A stretch of 64,000 nt of DNA, from NCBI RefSeq assembly GCF_004361915.1, contig NZ_SNWP01000010.1:372001-436000 (forward strand), given 5' to 3'. Source of the DNA: Sediminibacterium goheungense. GTDB lineage: Bacteria > Bacteroidota > Bacteroidia > Chitinophagales > Chitinophagaceae. A program made the translations under genes and the position numbers. Each line of letters starts with the position of its first letter. Position 1 is the stretch's first letter. The notes beneath the pieces were generated by a model. The model saw only the letters and a list, made by a program, of their open reading frames with translations. It was not told where the DNA came from and did not search any database. Shown one piece after another: positions 34,727-43,654 of this stretch.

Positions 34727-35578
34727 ATGATCCTTTTCAAAAGAATAAATGATTTAAAAAAATATATAATAGATAGCCGGGAGGCCAATACCACTATCGG
34801 CTTTGTTCCTACAATGGGAGCACTGCATGCCGGGCACCTCTCGCTCATCAGGGCTTCAAAAAACAGTGGATATCTTACAGTCTGCAGCATTTTTGTGAAT
34901 CCGACTCAATTCAATGATCCGTCTGATTATCAACAATATCCGATCACCATTGAACAGGATATCAGGCTATTGGAGCAGGAAAACTGTGATGTATTATTCA
35001 TGCCCGATGTGCAGGAGATATACCCGCCCGACCATCAGAAAAAACAATACAGATTGGGACAACTGGAGCTATACCTGGAAGGTAAATACCGCCCGGGCCA
35101 TTTTCAGGGGGTGTGTGAGGTAGTAGACCGCCTTCTGGATATCGTGGAACCTGATCTTCTTTTCCTTGGGAGAAAAGATTACCAGCAGTGTATGGTGATT
35201 GCTGAACTCATCCGACTCACAGGTAAAAGTACCCGGCTGGAAATCGTTCCTACCATGCGGGAGCCCGGCGGACTTGCCATGAGCAGCAGGAACCTGCGTT
35301 TGTCTGAAGCAGATAGAAAAAGGGCCATCGCTATTTATCAGACACTCCAAAAGATAAAAACAGTTATACGTCCGGGCGAAATCAACCAACTGTCGAAGGA
35401 AGCATCAGCTACCTTACTGGAAGCCGGGTTTAGCAAAGTAGATTATGTAAGTATAGCCCATGCACATAGCCTGGCACCTGTTGAATACTGGGATGGGAAA
35501 ACACCCCTTGTTGCATTGGCAGCTGCTTTTTTATCGGGTGTGCGTTTAATAGATAACATTTCTCTGACAGAGGATTAG
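34727..35578 (+). CDS. panC: Pantothenate synthetase
   Basis: Joins pantoate and beta-alanine with ATP. At 283 residues it is equal in length to E. coli PanC. The nucleotide motif [13 protein letters not shown], the block VNPTQF, the FLGRKDYQQ loop and the C-terminal signature MSSRN are all visible. ATG 34727 (MILFKRIND) matches the family start; the ORF extends upstream into the divergent promoter region. It is followed 38 bases later by panD, and panB lies 5 kb downstream. Confidence 0.97.
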   Translation: MILFKRINDLKKYIIDSREANTTIGFVPTMGALHAGHLSLIRASKNSGYLTVCSIFVNPTQFNDPSDYQQYPITIEQDIRLLEQENCDVLFMPDVQEIYPPDHQKKQYRLGQLELYLEGKYRPGHFQGVCEVVDRLLDIVEPDLLFLGRKDYQQCMVIAELIRLTGKSTRLEIVPTMREPGGLAMSSRNLRLSEADRKRAIAIYQTLQKIKTVIRPGEINQLSKEASATLLEAGFSKVDYVSIAHAHSLAPVEYWDGKTPLVALAAAFLSGVRLIDNISLTED

Positions 35579-35600
35579 ATGTCACTTGCAAAGAAGTAAG

Positions 35601-35608
35601 TATTTTTG
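35601..35608 (+). promoter_or_regulatory. Candidate -7 element of panD
   Basis: TATTTTTG (TAnnTTTG) ends 8 bases before the panD ATG, in the short panC-panD gap. If active it would give panD its own transcript with a leader of only a few bases. Confidence 0.35.
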
Positions 35609-35616
35609 CAAATACT

Positions 35617-35961
35617 ATGCAAATCGAAGTACTCAAATCGAAAATACACCGCGCAGTTATTACTGAAGCCAATTTACATTATGTAGGCAGCCTTACGCTT
35701 GATGAAGACCTGATGGACGCCGCCAACTTCATTGAAAACGAAAAGATACAGGTAGTCAATGTAAATAATGGAGAGCGCCTGGAAACCTATATCATTAAAG
35801 GCAAAAGAGGTAGCGGTGTGGTTTGCCTCAACGGTCCGGCCGCCCGAAGGGGTGCTGTCGGCGATCTGGTTGTCATTATATCATATGCTACCATGGATTT
35901 TGAAGCTGCCAAACAATTCAAACCATGGGTCGTATTTCCAAAAGAGGGAAATAAACTGTAG
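35617..35961 (+). CDS. panD: Aspartate 1-decarboxylase precursor
   Basis: Pyruvoyl-dependent enzyme that makes beta-alanine for pantothenate. The self-cleavage site is Gly24-Ser25 in HYVGSLTLD; the serine becomes the pyruvoyl group. The N-terminal [10 protein letters not shown] and the central block [14 protein letters not shown] with [16 protein letters not shown] are conserved. At 114 residues it is standard. It follows panC on the same strand. Confidence 0.97.
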   Translation: MQIEVLKSKIHRAVITEANLHYVGSLTLDEDLMDAANFIENEKIQVVNVNNGERLETYIIKGKRGSGVVCLNGPAARRGAVGDLVVIISYATMDFEAAKQFKPWVVFPKEGNKL

Positions 35962-36012
35962 TATTACTCATTATACTGGCATCCCCCATTTCATTTGTAA
36001 CTTCCATAGGTC

Positions 36013-37035
36013 ATGAAAAAAAGACTCCTCTCCTTTGCAAAATATGCTGTCTTTCTGGGGCTGGGCTTATTTCTGGTCTGGTGGAGCTTTCGTCAGATAC
36101 CGGACGACAAATGGGATGAGTTTACGAAAAGTTTATCTACTGCCAATTATTGGCTCCTCATACCCGTTTTTGTTATTCTGGCCCTAAGCCATCTGGTTCG
36201 TGCCCTCCGCTGGAAAATACTTATGCAGCCGATGGGTTATCAACCAAGGGTAGCCAACACCTTTTTTGCGGTTATGATCGGTTACCTGGCCAACCTTGCC
36301 ATACCCCGTTTAGGAGAAGTATTGAAATGCACTTTTTTGGCCCGCTACGAAAAAGTACCCGCCGAAAAACTAGTGGGAACCATTGTGGCTGAAAGAGCCG
36401 TTGATGTAGTATCGCTCGGTATTGTTTTTATGCTGACCATGGTAACACAGTCAGATATACTTGCTGAATATGGAAATGAACTTATCGGACAACTCTTTAA
36501 AAAAGGAGAAAATATTTCTATTACTGCTCTATTACTATTCGCAGGTATTCTCATCATACTATTCATTGCACTCAGGGTATGGTTCAAACAGTTTTCACAC
36601 CTTAAAATTGTGATGGTGATTAAAAAAATCATTGCGGGTGTATGGGAAGGACTGATCAGTATCAGACGGTTGAAACAAAAAGGACTTTTTATTCTCTACT
36701 CGGCTTTAATATGGTTATTATACGCTGCAGGAACATGGGTAGGACTAATGGCTACCGATGGCACTGCTCATCTGGGTATGGGTGCTGCATTGGGCGCACT
36801 GGCTTTTGGTAGTATCGGCATGATTGTAACGCCTGGGGGTATTGGTGCTTTCGCATTTTTTATCGCCAAAGTACTGGAAGAAAACGGTGTACCCTTTGAA
36901 ATCGGTTTTGCCAATGGAACACTTCAATGGTTTGCCCAATTTTTAATTGTGGTACTGTTGGGTAGTATCAGTCTCCTGTTGTTTCCTGTTTACAATAAAA
37001 AGAAAAATTCTCATGAGAGCCATTCAAGCAATTGA
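36013..37035 (+). CDS. YbhN/AglD-type flippase-like membrane protein
   Basis: A 340-residue protein of the lysylphosphatidylglycerol-synthetase TM / UPF0104 family (PF03706), with seven to eight helices. Conserved marks are HLVRALRWKILMQPMGY, NLAIPRLGEVLKCTFLARYEKVPAEKLVGTIVAERAVDV and GGIGAFAFFIAKVL. Family members are thought to move or anchor lipid-linked substrates across the inner membrane, but the substrate here is unknown. It follows panD by 51 bases and overlaps rfaE2 by 23. Confidence 0.85.
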   Translation: MKKRLLSFAKYAVFLGLGLFLVWWSFRQIPDDKWDEFTKSLSTANYWLLIPVFVILALSHLVRALRWKILMQPMGYQPRVANTFFAVMIGYLANLAIPRLGEVLKCTFLARYEKVPAEKLVGTIVAERAVDVVSLGIVFMLTMVTQSDILAEYGNELIGQLFKKGENISITALLLFAGILIILFIALRVWFKQFSHLKIVMVIKKIIAGVWEGLISIRRLKQKGLFILYSALIWLLYAAGTWVGLMATDGTAHLGMGAALGALAFGSIGMIVTPGGIGAFAFFIAKVLEENGVPFEIGFANGTLQWFAQFLIVVLLGSISLLLFPVYNKKKNSHESHSSN

Positions 37036-37510
37036 AACAAAAGTGATGTCTTTACAACAGTTGCTGGCAAGGGTTGCGGCCTGGCGCACTACCGGTAAAA
37101 CCATCGCATTCACCAATGGGTGTTTTGATATTTTACATGAAGGACATATTTTCTCATTAAGTGCCGCTGCTAAAGAAGCAGATTACCTGATTGTAGGGGT
37201 AAACAGCGATAACAGCGTAAAAAGACTAAAAGGTCCGGACAGGCCCGTAAATAATGAGCACAGCAGGGCCCTTATACTTGCCAATCTGGCTCTAACCGAC
37301 GCTGTGGTAGTTTTTGATGAGGATACCCCTCTCCAACTCATATCTGCTCTACTCCCGGATGTACTGGTAAAAGGGGGGGATTATACCATTGAGCAGATCG
37401 TTGGTGCTAAAGAAGTTATTGCCAATGGTGGTCGCGTAGTCATCAATCCCATCGTAGAAGGATTTTCAACTACGGGCATCATTCAGCATATCAAGCAATC
37501 TTATTCTTAA
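37013..37510 (+). CDS. rfaE2: RfaE2-type D-glycero-beta-D-manno-heptose 1-phosphate adenylyltransferase
   Basis: A 165-residue nucleotidyltransferase equal to the C-terminal domain of HldE. The motif FTNGCFDILHEGHIFSL and later GVNSDNSVKRLKGPDRPVN and VKGGDYT are standard. It would activate heptose-1-phosphate with ATP for LPS core or a related glycan. The partner kinase (HldA) is not in the window. ATG 37013 (MRAIQAIETKV) resembles homologues and overlaps the flippase gene; ATG 37046 is the alternative. A period-8 spacer begins right after the stop. Confidence 0.85.
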   Translation: MRAIQAIETKVMSLQQLLARVAAWRTTGKTIAFTNGCFDILHEGHIFSLSAAAKEADYLIVGVNSDNSVKRLKGPDRPVNNEHSRALILANLALTDAVVVFDEDTPLQLISALLPDVLVKGGDYTIEQIVGAKEVIANGGRVVINPIVEGFSTTGIIQHIKQSYS

Positions 37511-37550
37511 TTTGGAAATTTGAAAATGTGCTAATTTGAAAATGAAGGAA
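37511..37550. repeat. Period-8 spacer element after rfaE2
   Basis: Five consecutive 8-base words start at 37511, 37519, 37527, 37535 and 37543; each begins with T and ends in AA. TTTGAAAA occurs at 37519 and again at 37535. The element begins at the base after the rfaE2 stop codon. It has the same layout as the other periodic spacers but no inverted half. Confidence 0.55.
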
Positions 37551-37705
37551 AAGTAGCTATTCAACCTTCTGAAAAGCCCCTTTCATCGTCACAATATCTA
37601 TAGCCAGCGGTATATTTATTTAGTTTCAGTGATAAGAAGTTAATTGCCCCCTTTAACCTGAAGAATAATATCTATTTATTTTCAAATTAAAAGGCAAACT
37701 TAACA

Positions 37706-37734
37706 TTGTGCTCTCCCACCCTTTTTTATATTTG
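37706..37734 (+). promoter_or_regulatory. Candidate promoter of the ppk1-ppx operon
   Basis: TTG at 37706-37708 and TATATTTG at 37727-37734 are 18 bases apart. The -7 box matches TAnnTTTG exactly and lies 28 bases before the GTG start of ppk1. Confidence 0.5.
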
Positions 37735-37762
37735 GTAAATTGAAGAATCAATTCTGTCATTT

Positions 37763-39853
37763 GTGAAAAAGCAACTCATTCAACGCGACATCAGCTGGCT
37801 TAGTTTTAATGGAAGGGTTTTACAGGAAGCCAACGATGCTTCTGTGCCTCTTAAAGAAAGAATACGTTTTCTGGGTATTTTCTCCAATAATACGGATGAA
37901 TTTTTCAGGGTTCGTGTAGCCACACTGAAACGCATGGTGGAATATGCAGATAAAAGACGTAAGCTGAATATGCATATGGAGGAAGACCCGCAATCCATTA
38001 TTGATCAGATTCAGACCATTGTATTAAAACAGCAAAATGAGTTCAACAGAATATGGGAAGGCATTCTGAAAGAACTAAAGAAGGAAAAGATTTTTCTTGT
38101 CACAGAAAAACAACTATCCAAAGAACAGAAACACTTTGTTCGTCATTTTTTTGATGAAAAAGTACGGTCGAATATTATTCCATTGATGATTGAAAGTCTG
38201 CCACAACTGCCTTATCTACGCGACAAGAGTATTTATCTCGGTGTGGTAATGCGAAAAAAAAATTCAGCTTACGATCAGAAATATGCATTAATCGAAGTGC
38301 CGTCGAAAGACCTGGGACGCTTTGTTCAGTTACCTGCCAAATCGGGAGAAAGCCATATCATTCTTTTGGAAGACGTGATTCGTTATAACCTTCCTGAAAT
38401 ATTTACTTATTTTGATTACGATTATTTTGATGCCCATGTTTTCAAAGTAACCAAAGATGCTGAGATAGATATTGACAATGATGTGAGCACCACTTTTGTT
38501 GAAAAAATTGAAAAGGGGCTTAAAAACAGACGCAAGGGTAAGCCTGTTCGTTTTGTATACGATAAGGAAATGGATGCAGGTCTTCTCGAATACCTGATCA
38601 GACGACTGAACCTGAATCGTAAAAGCAATATTATTCCCGGTGGTCGTATCCATAATTTCAGGCATTTTATGGATTTCCCTGATGTATTTAATAGTAAAAA
38701 TACGCGGCGGGAAGCATTTACACATCCAGCCTTTCAGAGCAGTATCCGGGTAACAGATGTGGTGCTGAAAAAGGATGTGATGCTGCATTTCCCTTATCAT
38801 TCTTTTCATGCATTAATCGACTTATTACGTGAAGCTGCCATGGATCCTGATGTTCAATCCATCAAGATTACGGCCTACAGGCTTGCTTCCAATTCAAAAG
38901 TGATCAATGCACTGATCAATGCAGCCAGAAATGGCAAGGAAGTGATTGTAATGTTGGAACTAAAGGCCCGGTTTGATGAAGAAGCCAACCTGGAATGGAA
39001 AAAGATATTGGAGGAAGAGGGAGTTAAAGTTTTATTAGGTGTTCCAAAGATGAAAGTGCATGCGAAACTCTGTATTATCAAAAAAAGGAAAGGCACCAAA
39101 ACAGTACAGTATGGCTTTGTAAGTACTGGTAACCTGAACGAAAAAACAGCCAATGTCTATGGTGACCATTGTCTGTTAACAGCCAACAGAATGATTATGG
39201 CTGATATTAACCGGATTTTTCATTACCTCGAAAACTGGAAAACGGCCTCCACGAAGCTGAATCAGTGTAAAACGCTGATGGTTTGCCCGAATAGTATGCG
39301 CCGTGAACTGGACCTCTTGATTAACAAGGAAATCAAAGCCGCGAAAACAGGTAAGCCTGCTGCCATTACCTTAAAACTCAATTCTATCAGTGATGCGCGG
39401 CTTATAGAAAAATTGTATGTGGCTGCTGCTGCGGGGGTTGAAATACAAATGGTGGTCAGGGGTATATTCTGTGCGGTTATCGATCATAAAAAATTCAGGC
39501 ATCCAATTAAAGCTGTAAGTATAGTTGATGAATATCTTGAACATGCACGTTTACTCATTTTCCATAATGGCGGGAAAGAAAAAATATTTATTTCCAGTGC
39601 AGACTGGATGGTAAGAAACCTGGATCATCGTATTGAAGCCGCAGTACCTGTAAATGACCCCGATATCAGAAATGAACTGAAAGATATTATCCACATTCAA
39701 TTAAGAGACAATGTGAAAGCAAGGGTGCTTGATAAAGAATTAAGCAACAACTATGTACCTTCCGCAGGTAAAAAGAAGATTCGCTCTCAAATTGAGACCT
39801 ATCATTATCTCAACCGGAAAAACATAGTGAACATTGAGGCTAGCCGCCATTGA
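37763..39853 (+). CDS. ppk1: Polyphosphate kinase 1
   Basis: Reversibly polymerises the terminal phosphate of ATP into polyphosphate. At 696 residues it has the four-domain PPK1 layout: an N-terminal block RDISWLSFNGRVLQEA, a head domain, and two PLD-like catalytic domains. The phospho-acceptor histidine lies in MKVHAKLCII, followed by FVSTGNLNEKTANVYGDH, and SSADWMVRNLDHRIEAAVP marks the second half. It starts with GTG at 37763; no in-frame ATG is near the conserved N-terminus. It overlaps ppx by 20 bases, so polyphosphate synthesis and breakdown are translationally coupled. Confidence 0.96.
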   Translation: MKKQLIQRDISWLSFNGRVLQEANDASVPLKERIRFLGIFSNNTDEFFRVRVATLKRMVEYADKRRKLNMHMEEDPQSIIDQIQTIVLKQQNEFNRIWEGILKELKKEKIFLVTEKQLSKEQKHFVRHFFDEKVRSNIIPLMIESLPQLPYLRDKSIYLGVVMRKKNSAYDQKYALIEVPSKDLGRFVQLPAKSGESHIILLEDVIRYNLPEIFTYFDYDYFDAHVFKVTKDAEIDIDNDVSTTFVEKIEKGLKNRRKGKPVRFVYDKEMDAGLLEYLIRRLNLNRKSNIIPGGRIHNFRHFMDFPDVFNSKNTRREAFTHPAFQSSIRVTDVVLKKDVMLHFPYHSFHALIDLLREAAMDPDVQSIKITAYRLASNSKVINALINAARNGKEVIVMLELKARFDEEANLEWKKILEEEGVKVLLGVPKMKVHAKLCIIKKRKGTKTVQYGFVSTGNLNEKTANVYGDHCLLTANRMIMADINRIFHYLENWKTASTKLNQCKTLMVCPNSMRRELDLLINKEIKAAKTGKPAAITLKLNSISDARLIEKLYVAAAAGVEIQMVVRGIFCAVIDHKKFRHPIKAVSIVDEYLEHARLLIFHNGGKEKIFISSADWMVRNLDHRIEAAVPVNDPDIRNELKDIIHIQLRDNVKARVLDKELSNNYVPSAGKKKIRSQIETYHYLNRKNIVNIEASRH

Positions 39854-40718
39854 TATAGGAAGTAATGCTGCGAGACTGCTCATCTCTGAGATCAGTCATG
39901 ATACAGAGGGTAAGCCCAGATTTAATAAACTAAATCTGGTTCGTGTTCCCCTCCGTCTGGGTTTTGATGTATTTGAGAAAGGTGAAATTTCTAAAGAGAA
40001 AAGAGGTATGGTTCTCCAGACCATGAAAGCTTACGGACACCTGATCAATGCGTATGGAGTTGAACATACCATTGCCTGCGCTACCAGTGCAATGCGTGAT
40101 GCTCGAAACAGCAATGACCTTATCAGAAAAATAAAACTGGAAACAGGGCTTAATATAGAAATCATAAGTGGCGATCTGGAAGCTTCTATTATCTATGAGA
40201 ACCATGTTGCGGAAAACATGGATACAGACCACAGTTATTTGTATATTGATGTGGGCGGCGGCAGTACCGAACTTACCTTTTTTGCAGATGGCAAACTGAT
40301 TTTTAAACAGTCATTTAATATTGGCACCATCCGTTTATTAAAAGAAATGGTAGAAGAATGGCACTGGAATGAGATGAAAGAGATGATTAAGAACAAAACA
40401 AAGGGATATAAGAAAATAGTTGCCATAGGTACGGGAGGCAATATCAATAAAGTATTTTCTCTCAGCAAGAAAAAAGACGGCAAACCCCTTTCACTCGATT
40501 TGCTGAAAGATTATTACAAGGAAATCTCCAGTTTTTCATTGGAAGACCGCATTAATATTTACAAATTAAGAGAAGATCGTGCCGATGTAATTGTACCGGC
40601 ACTTCAGATTTATATCAATGTGATGCGCTGGGCAGATGCAGATGAAATTTATGTACCCAAAATCGGTTTGGCAGATGGCCTTATACAGCATCTTTACGAA
40701 GAATTGCAAAAACGGTAA
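39834..40718 (+). CDS. ppx: Ppx/GppA family exopolyphosphatase
   Basis: Member of the actin-like ASKHA fold that removes terminal phosphates from polyphosphate (or pppGpp). At 294 residues it is the short form without the C-terminal HD domain. Signatures are AAIDIGSNAARLLI (phosphate 1), ACATSAMRDARN and YLYIDVGGGSTELTFF (phosphate 2), and GTGGNINKVF. The start must be TTG 39834, because a stop codon sits at 39828-39830 in the same frame and the conserved fold begins four residues after it. The start lies inside the end of ppk1. Confidence 0.93.
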   Translation: MRLAAIDIGSNAARLLISEISHDTEGKPRFNKLNLVRVPLRLGFDVFEKGEISKEKRGMVLQTMKAYGHLINAYGVEHTIACATSAMRDARNSNDLIRKIKLETGLNIEIISGDLEASIIYENHVAENMDTDHSYLYIDVGGGSTELTFFADGKLIFKQSFNIGTIRLLKEMVEEWHWNEMKEMIKNKTKGYKKIVAIGTGGNINKVFSLSKKKDGKPLSLDLLKDYYKEISSFSLEDRINIYKLREDRADVIVPALQIYINVMRWADADEIYVPKIGLADGLIQHLYEELQKR

Positions 40719-40821
40719 CCTGCCAGAGCCTACCCATTACAGACAGAAATTAACATTCTAACAAAACGAGTCCCCAAAAAACTGCCTACTTTGCAGCTCT
40801 CTTTACGCTAAAAACAAGCAG

Positions 40822-41637
40822 ATGTCAGTTCATAAAGAAATAAAAAAAATCACTACCCATACTTTATTGAAAATGAAAGCTGCCGGTGAAAAAATATCCA
40901 TGATCACCGCATACGATTTTTCATTTGCCCGTTTATTTGATGAAGCAGGAATAGATGTAGTACTGGTAGGCGACAGCGCAAGTAATGTAATGGCAGGTCA
41001 TGAAACAACCGTACCCATAACCCTTGAACAGATGATCTATCATGCACAATGTGTGGTGCGTGGCATTAATCGTTCATTGGTGGTAGTTGATATGCCATTT
41101 GGATCTTACCAGTCAAATTCTGATGTGGCGCTTGCCTCTGCCATCCGGATCATGAAAGAAAGTGGTGCTCATTCCATCAAGTTGGAAGGTGGAGAAGAAG
41201 TGGTTGAGAGTATTCGCAGGATTGTATCTGCCGGCATTCCCGTGATGGGACATCTGGGCCTTACCCCCCAGTCTATTTACAAATTTGGCACTTACAATGT
41301 AAGGGCGAAAGAAGAAGCTGAAGCTGCCAAGCTTAAAAAAGATGCTTTGTTACTGGAAGAAGCCGGCAGTTATGCCATTGTCCTTGAAAAAATCCCTGCC
41401 AGTCTTGCTCAGGAAGTAAGCCGTTCATTAACCATTCCTACTATTGGAATAGGAGCTGGTGCGGGATGCGATGGTCAGGTGCTGGTTATGCATGATATGC
41501 TGGGTATTAACAATACCTTCAAACCCCGTTTTCTCAGACAATACCTCAACTTACAGGAGCAAATCCATGCTGCTGTAACACAGTATATTTCTGACGTAAA
41601 ATCAGGCGATTTCCCGTCAGAAAAAGAGTCCTATTAG
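40822..41637 (+). CDS. panB: 3-methyl-2-oxobutanoate hydroxymethyltransferase
   Basis: Transfers a hydroxymethyl group from methylene-THF to ketoisovalerate, the first step of pantothenate synthesis. At 271 residues it shows [34 protein letters not shown] (metal Asp), [29 protein letters not shown] and [22 protein letters not shown] lies upstream in place of a -7 box. It is in the same orientation as panC/panD but 4.8 kb away, with ppk1-ppx in between. Confidence 0.97.
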   Translation: MSVHKEIKKITTHTLLKMKAAGEKISMITAYDFSFARLFDEAGIDVVLVGDSASNVMAGHETTVPITLEQMIYHAQCVVRGINRSLVVVDMPFGSYQSNSDVALASAIRIMKESGAHSIKLEGGEEVVESIRRIVSAGIPVMGHLGLTPQSIYKFGTYNVRAKEEAEAAKLKKDALLLEEAGSYAIVLEKIPASLAQEVSRSLTIPTIGIGAGAGCDGQVLVMHDMLGINNTFKPRFLRQYLNLQEQIHAAVTQYISDVKSGDFPSEKESY

Positions 41638-41717
41638 GGATTTACCGATGGTTATTCATTGTTCACCCAAAACAATTTTATAAATTGAGCGGTAGGAATA
41701 GATTTGAATAAGACCAT

Positions 41718-42530
41718 ATGCTCAGACATTTTGCTATATTATCCTTAACAGTTGGTTTGCTATTGGCAGCACACAAAGAATCAAATGCAACTATTACTGC
41801 AGATACATTAGTAAAACACAGTACAGATGGCGTACTGGACGACTGGGATCCTTCTGCTTTTGATATCCACGAAGCAATGGGCATCCGTATGGCTGCTGAT
41901 AACGATGCCGATAAATTATATGTTGCAATGTACATCGTTAACCAGGATGTTCAGAAAAGACTGATGCTGGGAGGAATGCAATTGATGATTGATACAAAAG
42001 CAAAGAAAAAAGAAAGTACCTATATCAACTTCCCGATTGAAAAAACAGCTCAGGAAATCGCTGCATACCTATCACCGAAAAACACAGCAACGACCAATGA
42101 TTTCCAGGTTTTTCGCGATCAGCTTTCGGAAGGCATGCTATTTTTAAAAAAAACAGGATTTAAGGGGCAACAGTTTGATACAGAATTACAGACAATCAAT
42201 TTACCCAATGAAATCAATATCAATTTTGGCTGGGATGAACGTTCTGTACTATTTATAGAATATGAAATTCCATTCAGCAAACTGGGGGATAAAGCCAATT
42301 TGCTGAACAAACCCATTACAGTTGGTCTGAAACTAGCTGCCGTAAACCTTCCAGCAGCTTCTGACCAGCCTATGAAAGTATCTACAAAAGTGATTGCCAT
42401 GCCAATGAATGGTGGAATGCCTAGCAGTGCTAATTTTGGTACCAGTACCACAGGCTTCAGAACCAATCAACCTATTAACAAATCAACCATTCCGGAACAA
42501 ATGTTCTGGCTAAAACATCAGATCTATTAA
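41718..42530 (+). CDS. Secreted protein with CBM9/DOMON-like fold, function unknown
   Basis: A 270-residue exported protein with a signal peptide ending near SNAT. The start TDGVLDDWDPSAFDIHEAMGIRMAADNDADKLYVAMYI has the D-x-W, then N/D-D-x-x-x-L-Y-V pattern of CBM9-like beta-sandwiches. A later segment, RSVLFIEYEIPFSKLG, matches the E-x-x-I-P/F strand found near the end of that fold. The C-terminal 40 residues are low-complexity, rich in Gly, Ser and Asn. No enzyme motif is visible. It precedes the LytS/LytTR pair by 38 bases and may be co-expressed with it. Confidence 0.55.
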   Translation: MLRHFAILSLTVGLLLAAHKESNATITADTLVKHSTDGVLDDWDPSAFDIHEAMGIRMAADNDADKLYVAMYIVNQDVQKRLMLGGMQLMIDTKAKKKESTYINFPIEKTAQEIAAYLSPKNTATTNDFQVFRDQLSEGMLFLKKTGFKGQQFDTELQTINLPNEININFGWDERSVLFIEYEIPFSKLGDKANLLNKPITVGLKLAAVNLPAASDQPMKVSTKVIAMPMNGGMPSSANFGTSTTGFRTNQPINKSTIPEQMFWLKHQIY

Positions 42531-42568
42531 TTAGCTAATTCATTCACTTCTATAACTTCAACCAAATT

Positions 42569-43654
42569 TTGCGAAACGACAAGAAACTGATCACAATATT
42601 CACACACGTGGTAGCCTGGGCATGCTTCTTTTTTGTGCCCTATCTGGTCTTTTTTCCAAGACTCAGAGAATTCAGCATGAGTGATAATATGCTGGCAACC
42701 ATTATCTGTAACAATATTTTCATCGTTCTCTTTTATTATTTCAATACCCAGGTATTGGTACCCCGCTTACTCATCAATAAAAAATGGGGCTGGTATATTT
42801 TATCCATAGCCGCCTGTCTGGGTGCTTTTCTTTTCCTGCCGAAAGAGATTGCCAATTTTATTGTTGAACCTGAATTTATTCGCCAGAACAATGAGTTTGT
42901 AAGAAACCCTGACTTCAAAGGTATTCCTAAACTTACCCGTGCACCCAGAAGGGCCAGACCGATTGCCGACCCTTATAACACGGTTTTATTTTTGCTTGTA
43001 TTTGCATTCGGCACCTGTATTTCAGTAACACAACGCTGGTTAAAAACAGAACGTACTAGAAAAGAAACAGAAAACGAAAAACTCAATACCGAACTATCTT
43101 TTCTGAAGTCGCAGGTAAATCCTCATTTCTTCTTCAATACCCTGAACAATATTTATTCACTGGCGGTTGTGAGAAGTGAAAAAACAGCACCGGCTGTTAT
43201 GAAGCTATCTTCTATCATGCGCTATATACTTACCGAAACCCAGCGCGACCTTGTACCTTTGAGAAATGAGGTGGATTTCATTCACAACTTTATAGAACTA
43301 CAACAGGTTCGTTTAACAGATAAAGTAAAACTGAATTTCGCAGCTACCGGAGATATTGAAACCATGCTGATTGCACCGTTAATTTTTATTCCTTTCGTAG
43401 AAAATGCCTTTAAATACGGTGTCAGTACAAAAGAGTCTTCTACGATTGATATTACCATTCATACCAGCAATAATAAAATACTGTTTTATGCCAGTAATAA
43501 TATTGTTGCTTCAGAAAGCAACCTCATGGAAAATACCGGAATCGGCATTAACAATGTTAAACGAAGACTTGAACTGATGTATCCCGACAAACATCAGCTA
43601 AGTACCACTATTGAGAACAAGACATATGTCGTAAAACTGGAGATCACAACATGA
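42569..43654 (+). CDS. LytS-type sensor histidine kinase
   Basis: A 361-residue membrane kinase of the His_kinase (PF06580) family. Four membrane helices lie at about 9-29, 42-62, 74-91 and 137-155. The phospho-accepting His186 is in NPHFFFNTLNNIYSL, and the ATPase part shows IPFVENAFKYGVS and TGIGINNVKRRLELMYP. The start is TTG 42569: the frame has no ATG before residue 37, which lies beyond the first helix, and a stop is at 42536-42538. It overlaps the next gene (ATGA), a LytTR regulator. The signal sensed is unknown. Confidence 0.9.
   Translation: MRNDKKLITIFTHVVAWACFFFVPYLVFFPRLREFSMSDNMLATIICNNIFIVLFYYFNTQVLVPRLLINKKWGWYILSIAACLGAFLFLPKEIANFIVEPEFIRQNNEFVRNPDFKGIPKLTRAPRRARPIADPYNTVLFLLVFAFGTCISVTQRWLKTERTRKETENEKLNTELSFLKSQVNPHFFFNTLNNIYSLAVVRSEKTAPAVMKLSSIMRYILTETQRDLVPLRNEVDFIHNFIELQQVRLTDKVKLNFAATGDIETMLIAPLIFIPFVENAFKYGVSTKESSTIDITIHTSNNKILFYASNNIVASESNLMENTGIGINNVKRRLELMYPDKHQLSTTIENKTYVVKLEITT

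Noticed and set aside
6217..37550. Periodic spacers considered as CRISPR arrays
   Set aside because: Units are 7 or 8 bases, degenerate and without spacers of constant length, and no cas gene is present. They do not fit CRISPR architecture.
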